Of a stretch of DNA of 48,426 nt, positions 8,150 to 16,453 are shown in pieces. The stretch is from Pseudomonadota bacterium (GTDB taxonomy: Bacteria; Pseudomonadota; Gammaproteobacteria; Burkholderiales; Burkholderiaceae). Both the position numbers and the translations under genes were made by a program. The stretch lies in the NCBI GenBank assembly GCA_963205525.1, contig CAUJJP010000005.1, forward strand, positions 1-48,426, given 5' to 3'. Every line of letters begins with the position of its first letter. Positions within the stretch are counted from its first letter, which is position 1. A model generated the notes under the pieces. That model was not told the origin of the DNA, searched no databases, and saw nothing but the letters and a program-made list of their open reading frames with translations.

Positions 8150-11100
8150 ATGAAGCTGCTGGCACTGCTGCGGCGCTGCCTCGGCTGCGGCCGCAGCACG
8201 GCCGCAAGCGCGACGACCAGGGCCACGCTGGAGGAGTTCGAGCCACGCATCCTGTACTCCGCCGACTCGCCGCTCGCGACCTGGGCAGCGCTGGATGCCG
8301 CACCGGATCACGCATCGCTGCAAGCCAGCGCCGCCGTCGAGACGGTCGCCGCCGCACACATCGCCGAGCTCAGTGCCGCAAACGCCGACCCCGCAGCAAG
8401 CGAGATCGTCTTCATCGACGCCCGCATCGAGGACCAGGACACGCTGCTCGCCGACTTGCAGGCGCAGCGCGCGGCCGGACGGCGGCTGGACGTCGTGCTG
8501 CTGGACATGGAGCGCGACGGGCTGGCGCAGATCAGCGAAGCGCTGGTGGGCCGCCGCGACGTGCAGGCCGTCCACATCCTTTCCGAGGGCCGCGGTGGCC
8601 TGCTGGTGCTGGGCTCCACCATGCTCGATGCGCGCACGCTGCAGGACCGCGCGCTGCTGGTGGAGGGCTGGCAGCGCGCCCTCGCAAGCGACGCCGATCT
8701 GCTGCTGTACGGCTGCGACGTGGCCGGCAACCCGGCCGGCGCAGCGCTGGTCGACGAACTGGCCCGGCTGAGCGGCGCCGACGTGGCCGCCAGCACCGAC
8801 CTCACCGGCAGCGCCCTGCGCGGCGGCGACTGGCAGCTCGAGGCGACGACCGGCACCATCGAAGCTGCGCTCGCACCCAGCACCACGGCCCAGGCGAGGT
8901 GGGACGGCACGATGGCCACCTTCACCGACACCAACACCAACGACTCGGGTGCCGGCTCACTGCGGCAGGCCATCATCGACGCCAACGCTGCAGGCGGCGC
9001 CGACGTCATCCACTTCAACATCAGCGGCACGGGCACGCACACCATCACGCTGGCATCGGCGCTGCCGGCCATCACCGGCCCGGTCACCTTGGACGCCAGC
9101 ACCGACGACAGCCATGCCGCCAACGGCGGCCGGCCGGCCATCGTCGTCGACGGCGGTGGCTACCCGATCGGGCTGCAACTGACCGGCGCCGCCTCTGGCA
9201 GCACCATCCGCGGGCTGGTGATACGAGGCTTCACCACCGCAGGCATCCAGATCGACGCCGGCTCCAGCGGCAACACCATCGTCGGCAACTACATCGGCAA
9301 GCTCACGCCGGCAGGCGTCTCCGGCGGCAGCGCCAACACCGACGGCATCATCGTTCGCGGCGCCAACAACACCATCGGTGGCAGCAATGCAGCGGACCGG
9401 AACGTCATCTCCGGCAACCTCCTGACCGGCATCACCCTGGACGGAAGCGGCAGCACCGGCAACGTCATCCGCAACAACCACATCGGCGTGAACGCCGCCG
9501 CCACCGGCGCGATCGGCAACGGCAGCAACGGCATCTCAGTCACCGAAGGCGCCAGCAACGCCACGCTGATCGGCAACGTGATAGGCGGCAACGCCTGGTC
9601 GGGCATCGGCATAGGTGCAGCCAGCGGCAGCGTCGGCGGCTTCGTCATCCAGGGCAACTACATCGGCACGAACTCCGGCGGCGTGCTAGACCTGCACAAC
9701 AACTACAGCGGCGTGCGCCTGGACGACCGCGTGAGTTCGGCCCTGGTGGGAGGCACCGGAGCAGGCGAAGGCAACGTGATCGCCTTCAACGGAACGGTCG
9801 CCGGCCACGGCATTGGCGTGCTGGTGGGCGGCAGCTCGACCGGTGTCGCCATCCTGGGCAATCGGATCTTCTCGCAGCAGGACGCCGGCATCTATCTGGG
9901 CAATTCCGATGGCGAAACCGCCAACGACAGCGGCGACGCCGATGCGGGCGCCAACGGTCTGCAGAACCTCCCGGTGCTCGATGCGGCGACGTCGAACGGC
10001 AGCGACACGACGATCGCCGGCACGCTGAACTCCAACGCCAACACGACCTACCGCATCGAGTTCTTTGCCACGCCATCGGCCAGCGCCGACAGCAGCGGCA
10101 ACGGGGAGGCACACCTCTATCTCGGCTTCGTCGAGGTCACCACGGATGGCAACGGCGACGCCAGCTTCCATGTGGTGCTGAGCGGCGTGGCGGTGGGCAG
10201 CGGCCATGTGGCAACCGCGACCGCCACCGTCAAGACCGGCGCCAGCACCTACGGCAGCACCTCGGAGTTCGCCAACAACCGGGCCGTGGACATCAACAAC
10301 CTGCCCACCGGCGCACCCACCATCAGCGGTACGGTCACCGAAGACCAGACCCTCACGGTCGACACCTCCGCCATCGCCGACGCCGACGGCCTGGGCGCCT
10401 TCAGCTACCAGTGGCTGCGCGACGGCGTGGCGATCGGTGGCGCCACCGCCAGCACCTACGTGCTGGGCGACGCGGACGTCGGCGGCAAGATCAGCGCGCA
10501 GGTCTCCTACACCGATGCCAAAGGCACGGCCGAAGGTCCGCTGACTTCGGCGCAGACCGCAGCGGTTGGCAACGTCAACGACACGCCCACCGGCTTGCCC
10601 AGCATCAACGGCACCGCAACCGAGGACGAGACGCTCAGCGTTGACACCTCCGCCATCGCCGACGCCGACGGCCTGGGCGCGTTCAGCTTCCAGTGGCTGC
10701 GCGACGGCAACGTGATCGCCGGCGCCACGGCTTCGACTTACCTGCTGGGCGACGCTGATGTCGGCGGCAAGATCAGCGTGCGCGTGAGCTACACCGACGG
10801 GCAGGGAACGGCCGAGACGCTCACCTCGGCACAGACCGCGGCAGTGGCCAACGTCAACGACGCCCCGACCGGCGCGCCTGCCGTCAGCGGCACAGCCACC
10901 GAAGGCAACACCCTCAGCGCCGACACCTCGGGCATCGCCGACGCCGACGGCCTGGGTGCGTTCTCGTATCAGTGGCTGCGCGACGGCGTGGCGATCGGCG
11001 GCGCCACCGCCAGCACCTACCTGCTGGGCGATGCTGACGTCGGCACGCAGATCAGCGTGCAGGTCTCCTACACCGATGCCAAAGGCACGGCCGAAGGTCC

Positions 11101-14100
11101 GCTGACTTCGGCGCAGACCGCAGCGGTCGGCAACGTCAACGACACGCCCACCGGCTTGCCCAGCATCAACGGCACCGCGACCGAGGACGAGACGCTCAGC
11201 GCCGACACCTCCGCCATCGCCGACGCCGACGGCCTGGGTGCGTTCAGCTACCAGTGGCTGCGAGACGGCAACGTGATCGCCGGTGCCACGGCTTCGACCT
11301 ACCTGCTGGGCGATGCCGACGTGGGCGGCAAGATCAGCGTTCGCGTGAGCTACACCGACGGTCACGGCACGGCCGAGACGCTGACTTCGGCACAGACCTC
11401 GGCAGTGGCCAACGTCAACGACGCCCCGACGGTCGCCAACCCGATCCCGGACCAGGGCGCGACCCAGGACAGCGCGTTCAGCTTCCAGTTCGCCGCCAAC
11501 GCCTTTGCCGATGTGGACGTGGGCGACACGCTGAGCTACAGCGCGCAGTTGTCCGGTGGCGGCGCGCTGCCGGCGTGGCTCACGTTCAATGCAGGCGCCC
11601 GCACCTTCTCGGGCACACCGGGCAACGCCGATGTGGGCGCGTTCACGGTCGAGGTCACCGCCGACGACGGCAACGGCGGCACCGTCACCGACACGTTCAC
11701 GATCACGGTGGCCGATGTGAACGATGCGCCCACCACCACCCCGGTGACGCTGGCGCCCATCGGCGAAGACGGGGGCCCACGCCTGATCACGCAGGCGCAG
11801 CTGCTGGGCAACGCCAGCGACGCCGATGGCGATGCGCTCACCGCCACCAACCTGGCCATCAGCGCCGGCAACGGTGCGCTGGTGGACAACGGCAATGGCA
11901 CCTGGTCCTACACGCCCGCCGGCAACGACAGCACCAGCGTGAGCTTTGGCTACACCATCAGCGACGGGCGTGGCGGCACCGTGGCGGGCAGCGCGACGCT
12001 GGACATCCTGCCGCAGAACGACCTGCCGATGGGCAGCGACGACGCCATCACGCTCGGCGAGGACACGAGCCACAGCGGCAACCTCCTCGGCACCGATCTC
12101 GACGGCGATGCGATCACCTACATCGCCATGACCGCGCCGAGCCACGGCTCGGTCGTCATCAACGCCGATGGCAGCTACACCTACACGCCCGATGCCGACT
12201 GGCACGGCAGCGACAGCTTCGGGTTTCGCGTGAACGACTACGCCGGCGGCGACGGCACCGAGTACATCGTGTACGTCACCGTCAATCCCGGCGCGGACAT
12301 CGTCGGCGACAGCGCCGGCACCGCCAGTGGACAGCCGGTGGACGTGGACGTGCTGGCCAACGACAGCTTCGAGAGCCCGGGCCGCGTCGTCAGCGCCGTC
12401 ACCCAGGGCGCCAACGGCAGCGTGTTGATCAACGGCGATGGCACGGTGCGCTACACGGCCAATGCGGGCTACACCGGCGCCGACAGCTTCAGCTACACGG
12501 TGACCAGTGGCGGCGTCACCGAGACCGCCACCGTCAGCATCACCGTGGGCGCCAACGGCACCACCATCGGCGGCGATGTCAGCGGCAGCGGCAACGAGGA
12601 CGCACCCATCACCGGCACGCTCACCGCTGTCGATCTGGACGGCCTGCCCGCCAATCCCTACAGCATCACGGGCCAGGGCAGCAATGGCAGTGCCAGCATC
12701 GACGCCAGCGGCCACTGGAGCTACACGCCAGATCCAGATTGGAACGGCAGCGACAGCTTCGTCGTCACCGTGAACGATGCGCTGGGCAACCACACACAGC
12801 AGACAGTCAACGTCAGTGTCACGCCACTGAACGACGCCCCCACCGTCGCCAACCCGATCCCGGACCAGGGCGCCACCGAAGACAGCGCGTTCAGCTTCCA
12901 GTTCGCCGCCAACGCCTTTGCCGATGTGGACGTGGGCGACACGCTGAGCTACAGCGCGCAATTGTCCGGTGGCGGCGCACTGCCCGGCTGGCTCAGCTTC
13001 GACGCGGCCACGCGCACCTTCTCGGGCACGCCTGCCAGCGCCGACGTCGGCACCCTCACGATCCATGTCACGGCCGACGACGGCAACGGCGGCACGGTCA
13101 CCGACAGCTTCATCCTCACCGTGGGCAATGTGAACGATTCGCCTACCGGTGCACCCACCATCACCGGCAGCGTTGCCGAGGACCAGACCCTCAGCGCCGA
13201 CACCAGCGGCATCGCCGACGCCGACGGCCTGGGCGCCTTCAGCTATCAGTGGCTGCGAGACGGCAACGTGATCGCCGGCGCCACGGCTTCGACCTACCTG
13301 CTGGGCGACGCCGACGTCGGTGCGTTGATCAGCGTGCGCGTCAGCTACACCGACGGGCAGGGAACGACCGAGACGTTGACCTCGGCGCAGACCGCTGCGG
13401 TGGTCAACGTCAACGACGCCCCGACGGTCGCCAACCCGATCCCCAACCAGGGCGCGACCCAGGACAGCGCGTTCAGCTTCCAGTTCGCCGCCAACGCCTT
13501 TGCCGATGTGGACGTGGGCGACACGCTGAGCTACAGCGCCCAACTGGCCGGTGGTGGCGCGCTGCCCAGCTGGCTCAGCTTCGACGCGGCCACACGCACC
13601 TTCTCGGGTACGCCTGCCGGCGCCGACGTCGGCACCCTCACGATCCATGTCACGGCCGACGACGGCAACGGCGGCACGGTCACCGACAGCTTCACCCTCA
13701 CCGTCGGCGATGTGAACGATGCGCCCACCACCACCCCGGTGACGCTGGCGCCCATCGGCGAAGACGGGGGCCCACGCCTGATCACGCAGGCGCAGCTGCT
13801 GGGCAACGCCAGCGATGCCGATGGCGACACACTCACCGCCACCGATCTCCGCATCAGCACAGGCAGTGGCTCACTGGTGGACAACGGCAACGGCACCTGG
13901 TCCTACACGCCGGCAGCCAACGACAGCGCAGACGTCAGCTTCAGCTACACCATCGGCGACGGCAAGGGCGGCACGGTGGCCGGCAGCGCGACGATGGATA
14001 TCCTGCCGGTGAACGATCTTCCCGTCGGCGATGGCGATAGCGATGGCATCGTCCTCGATGAAGACACGAGCTACAGCGGCAAGCTCAACGCCAGCGACGC

Positions 14101-16453
14101 CGATGGCGATGCGATCACCTACATCGCCATGACCGCGCCGAGCCACGGCTCGGTGGTCATCAACGCCGACGGCAGCTACACCTACACCCCGGACGCCGAC
14201 TGGCACGGCAGCGACAGCTTTGGGTTCCGCGTCAGCGACCAGAATGGCAGTTCCGGCGACGAGTACTTCGTCCACGTGACGGTGAACGCGGTGGCGGACA
14301 TCGCGACCGACAGCGCCGTCACCGGCAGCGGTCAACCGGTCGACCTGGATGTGCTGGCCAACGACAGCTTCGAGAACCCGGGGCACCTGGTGAGCGCTGT
14401 CACACAGGGCGGCAACGGCAGCGTCGCCATCAACGGCGACGGCACCGTGCGCTACACCGCGAACGCCGGCTATACCGGCACCGACAGCTTCACCTACACC
14501 GTGAGCAGCGGCGGCGTGACCGAGACCGCCACCGTCAGCGTCACCGTGGGCGCCAACGGCACCACCATCGGCGGCGATGTCAGCGGCAGCGGCAACGAGG
14601 ACACACCCATCACCGGCACGCTCACCGCTGTCGATCTGGATGGGCTGGCCGCCGGTCCGTACAGCGTCCTCACCCAGGGGGCCCACGGCAGCGCCAGCAT
14701 CGATGCCAACGGCCACTGGACCTACACGCCGGATACCGACTGGAACGGTAGCGACAGCTTTCAGATCAGCGTGACCGACGCCCTGGGCAACTGCAGGAAG
14801 CAAACGGTGAGCGTGACCGTCGCACCGGTCAACGACGCTCCCACCGGGGCGCCCTCCATCAGCGGCACCGCCACCGAAGGCAACACCCTGAGCGCCGACA
14901 CCAGCGGCATCGCCGACGCCGACGGCCTGGGCGCCTTCAGCTACCAGTGGCTGCGAGACGGCAACGTGATCACCGGCGCCACGGCTTCGACCTACCTGCT
15001 GGGCGACGCCGACGTCGGCGGCAAGATCAGCGTGCGCGTCTCCTACACCGACGGCCAGGGCACGGCCGAGACGCTGAGCAGCACCGCCACCGGCCCGGTC
15101 GCCAAGGTTAACGCAGCACCCACGGGTGCACCCGAGATTGGCGGCATCGTCGTCGAAGACCAGACCTTGAGCGTCGATACGGCTGGCATCGCCGACTCCG
15201 ACGGCCTCGGAAGTTTCAGCTATCAGTGGCTGCGTGGTGGCCGCGCCATCGCCGGCGCCACCGGCCCCACCTACACCCTGGGAGACGTCGATGTCGGCTC
15301 GCAGATCAGCGTGCGGGTCGGCTATACGGATGGACGCGGCCAGGTCGAATCGCTGACCTCGGCGCCCACGGCCGCCGTCGCCAACGTCAACGACGCACCG
15401 CTCGGCGTGCCGACGATCAATGGTGTCGCGGTGGAAAAACAGACGCTCACGGTCGATGCCGGAAGCATTGGCGACGCCGACGGCCTGGGCCCCTTTGTCT
15501 TCCAGTGGTTGCGCGATGGCGTGGCCATCGGTGGCGCCAACGCTTCATCCTACGTGCTGGGCGACGCCGATGTGGGCACGCGGATCAGCGTGCGCGTGTC
15601 CTACGTCGACGGCCACGACACGGCGGAGGTACTGAACAGCGAAGCCGCCGGCCCCGTGGTCTCCAGCCGACCCGTCAGGCCCACGCCTCCGCCGCAGACA
15701 CCCGACACGCCAGAGACTCCCGACACGCCCGAGACACCCGGCACCCCCATGCCACCGGAGGGCGGTGTCACCCCGCAGCCGCCGACCGATGTCCCGGGCC
15801 CGGCACCCGGACCGGAGGATTCGGACGACACCGATGCAACCCCGCCATCGGATGAGCCTGCACTGCTTCCCGGGAAGGGCAAGCATCCGGAAGAAGGCGG
15901 CGCCAGCGCCGCGACACCGGGAGCACCAGGCCTCGTCGCGGGGCCGTCCGTCAACCGCGCCAACCTGTCCATGGATGCTGCGCCAGCGGGCCAGGCGCTG
16001 GGCGAAGCGCTCTGGCGCGACCTCCTGCTGGCCGTGCTCAGTGTGCAGGATGCGCTGCCGATGCAGGACAGCGACGCCTTCAGCCTCCCATCCGCCGACG
16101 CGCAAGGTGGTGCCAACACCCCCGTGCAGGCGCTGATCGAGTCCACGTCTGCGCCAGCCAGCACACCCGGCGAAGATCTGCTGATCGACATCGAGACCCA
16201 GGGCGGTTCAGTCACCCTGCTCGCCGTCTCCGCCAGCCTGCTTTGGTGGCTCACGCGCTCCGCCGGCCTGTTCGCTGCCATGATGGCCTCGGTACCGGCC
16301 TGGCGCAGCCTGGACCCCTTGCCCATCCTGGCGCAGGGCAACGAGCCGGCGTCGGACGATGGCCTCGAACCCGGCGACGAGGATGCGCTGCCGCTTGAAC
16401 CCTTGCAGACATCGGCGCGCCCCCTGGTCGAGGAACTGACGGAGCAGCCCTGA
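8150..16453 (+). CDS. giant LEPR/DUF4347-type repetitive surface protein (probable adhesin)
   Basis: The product is 2767 residues. It has no classical signal peptide; instead residues 27-39 (LEEFEPRILYSAD) match the LEPR-x-LL motif of giant exported proteins. A DUF4347-like domain spans about 84-225 and a CSLREA-like segment (GAGSLRQAIIDANA) lies at about 267-280. A right-handed beta-helix follows to about 600. From about 719 to 2500 come roughly 93-residue Ig/cadherin-like repeats with many Asp-rich putative calcium sites, among them eight copies of a type containing QWLRDG and GDADVG. A Pro/Thr/Glu-rich linker starts near 2505. A hydrophobic stretch near 2685-2720 (LLAVSASLLWWLTRSAGLFA) precedes an acidic tail. 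The layout suggests a secreted or surface-retained adhesin, and the C-terminal hydrophobic tract may be a retention element. It overlaps the cyclase gene as TGATG. Confidence 0.88.
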   Translation: MKLLALLRRCLGCGRSTAASATTRATLEEFEPRILYSADSPLATWAALDAAPDHASLQASAAVETVAAAHIAELSAANADPAASEIVFIDARIEDQDTLLADLQAQRAAGRRLDVVLLDMERDGLAQISEALVGRRDVQAVHILSEGRGGLLVLGSTMLDARTLQDRALLVEGWQRALASDADLLLYGCDVAGNPAGAALVDELARLSGADVAASTDLTGSALRGGDWQLEATTGTIEAALAPSTTAQARWDGTMATFTDTNTNDSGAGSLRQAIIDANAAGGADVIHFNISGTGTHTITLASALPAITGPVTLDASTDDSHAANGGRPAIVVDGGGYPIGLQLTGAASGSTIRGLVIRGFTTAGIQIDAGSSGNTIVGNYIGKLTPAGVSGGSANTDGIIVRGANNTIGGSNAADRNVISGNLLTGITLDGSGSTGNVIRNNHIGVNAAATGAIGNGSNGISVTEGASNATLIGNVIGGNAWSGIGIGAASGSVGGFVIQGNYIGTNSGGVLDLHNNYSGVRLDDRVSSALVGGTGAGEGNVIAFNGTVAGHGIGVLVGGSSTGVAILGNRIFSQQDAGIYLGNSDGETANDSGDADAGANGLQNLPVLDAATSNGSDTTIAGTLNSNANTTYRIEFFATPSASADSSGNGEAHLYLGFVEVTTDGNGDASFHVVLSGVAVGSGHVATATATVKTGASTYGSTSEFANNRAVDINNLPTGAPTISGTVTEDQTLTVDTSAIADADGLGAFSYQWLRDGVAIGGATASTYVLGDADVGGKISAQVSYTDAKGTAEGPLTSAQTAAVGNVNDTPTGLPSINGTATEDETLSVDTSAIADADGLGAFSFQWLRDGNVIAGATASTYLLGDADVGGKISVRVSYTDGQGTAETLTSAQTAAVANVNDAPTGAPAVSGTATEGNTLSADTSGIADADGLGAFSYQWLRDGVAIGGATASTYLLGDADVGTQISVQVSYTDAKGTAEGPLTSAQTAAVGNVNDTPTGLPSINGTATEDETLSADTSAIADADGLGAFSYQWLRDGNVIAGATASTYLLGDADVGGKISVRVSYTDGHGTAETLTSAQTSAVANVNDAPTVANPIPDQGATQDSAFSFQFAANAFADVDVGDTLSYSAQLSGGGALPAWLTFNAGARTFSGTPGNADVGAFTVEVTADDGNGGTVTDTFTITVADVNDAPTTTPVTLAPIGEDGGPRLITQAQLLGNASDADGDALTATNLAISAGNGALVDNGNGTWSYTPAGNDSTSVSFGYTISDGRGGTVAGSATLDILPQNDLPMGSDDAITLGEDTSHSGNLLGTDLDGDAITYIAMTAPSHGSVVINADGSYTYTPDADWHGSDSFGFRVNDYAGGDGTEYIVYVTVNPGADIVGDSAGTASGQPVDVDVLANDSFESPGRVVSAVTQGANGSVLINGDGTVRYTANAGYTGADSFSYTVTSGGVTETATVSITVGANGTTIGGDVSGSGNEDAPITGTLTAVDLDGLPANPYSITGQGSNGSASIDASGHWSYTPDPDWNGSDSFVVTVNDALGNHTQQTVNVSVTPLNDAPTVANPIPDQGATEDSAFSFQFAANAFADVDVGDTLSYSAQLSGGGALPGWLSFDAATRTFSGTPASADVGTLTIHVTADDGNGGTVTDSFILTVGNVNDSPTGAPTITGSVAEDQTLSADTSGIADADGLGAFSYQWLRDGNVIAGATASTYLLGDADVGALISVRVSYTDGQGTTETLTSAQTAAVVNVNDAPTVANPIPNQGATQDSAFSFQFAANAFADVDVGDTLSYSAQLAGGGALPSWLSFDAATRTFSGTPAGADVGTLTIHVTADDGNGGTVTDSFTLTVGDVNDAPTTTPVTLAPIGEDGGPRLITQAQLLGNASDADGDTLTATDLRISTGSGSLVDNGNGTWSYTPAANDSADVSFSYTIGDGKGGTVAGSATMDILPVNDLPVGDGDSDGIVLDEDTSYSGKLNASDADGDAITYIAMTAPSHGSVVINADGSYTYTPDADWHGSDSFGFRVSDQNGSSGDEYFVHVTVNAVADIATDSAVTGSGQPVDLDVLANDSFENPGHLVSAVTQGGNGSVAINGDGTVRYTANAGYTGTDSFTYTVSSGGVTETATVSVTVGANGTTIGGDVSGSGNEDTPITGTLTAVDLDGLAAGPYSVLTQGAHGSASIDANGHWTYTPDTDWNGSDSFQISVTDALGNCRKQTVSVTVAPVNDAPTGAPSISGTATEGNTLSADTSGIADADGLGAFSYQWLRDGNVITGATASTYLLGDADVGGKISVRVSYTDGQGTAETLSSTATGPVAKVNAAPTGAPEIGGIVVEDQTLSVDTAGIADSDGLGSFSYQWLRGGRAIAGATGPTYTLGDVDVGSQISVRVGYTDGRGQVESLTSAPTAAVANVNDAPLGVPTINGVAVEKQTLTVDAGSIGDADGLGPFVFQWLRDGVAIGGANASSYVLGDADVGTRISVRVSYVDGHDTAEVLNSEAAGPVVSSRPVRPTPPPQTPDTPETPDTPETPGTPMPPEGGVTPQPPTDVPGPAPGPEDSDDTDATPPSDEPALLPGKGKHPEEGGASAATPGAPGLVAGPSVNRANLSMDAAPAGQALGEALWRDLLLAVLSVQDALPMQDSDAFSLPSADAQGGANTPVQALIESTSAPASTPGEDLLIDIETQGGSVTLLAVSASLLWWLTRSAGLFAAMMASVPAWRSLDPLPILAQGNEPASDDGLEPGDEDALPLEPLQTSARPLVEELTEQP
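11431..12840 (+). repeat. five-domain super-repeat of the giant gene, unit 1
   Basis: A block of five different domains within the giant gene recurs 1995 bp (665 codons) downstream at 13426-14835 in the same order. The order is: a domain opening TVANPIP, one opening TTTPVTLAPIGEDGG, one containing SHGSVVINADGSYTYTP, one containing QPVDVDVLANDSFE, and one containing GTTIGGDVSGSGNEDAPITG. Many stretches are near identical at the DNA level. Confidence 0.8.
13426..14835 (+). repeat. five-domain super-repeat of the giant gene, unit 2
   Basis: This is the second copy of the block at 11431-12840. The third domain is the most diverged (VGDGDSDGIVLDEDTSYSGK replaces MGSDDAITLGEDTSHSGN). An extra copy of the first domain (about 12841-13140) and one 93-residue-type repeat lie between the two units. 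Confidence 0.8.

Noticed and set aside
9686..13648. Very long open frame (1320 codons) antisense to the giant gene
   Set aside because: It mirrors the repetitive, GC-rich coding sequence; its translation is low-complexity Val/Gly/Ala/His repeats with no known domain, and the sense frame has clear domains.
11254..14040. Long plus-strand frame in another register inside the giant gene
   Set aside because: Arg/His/Gln-rich out-of-frame translation of the repeats with no domain support.
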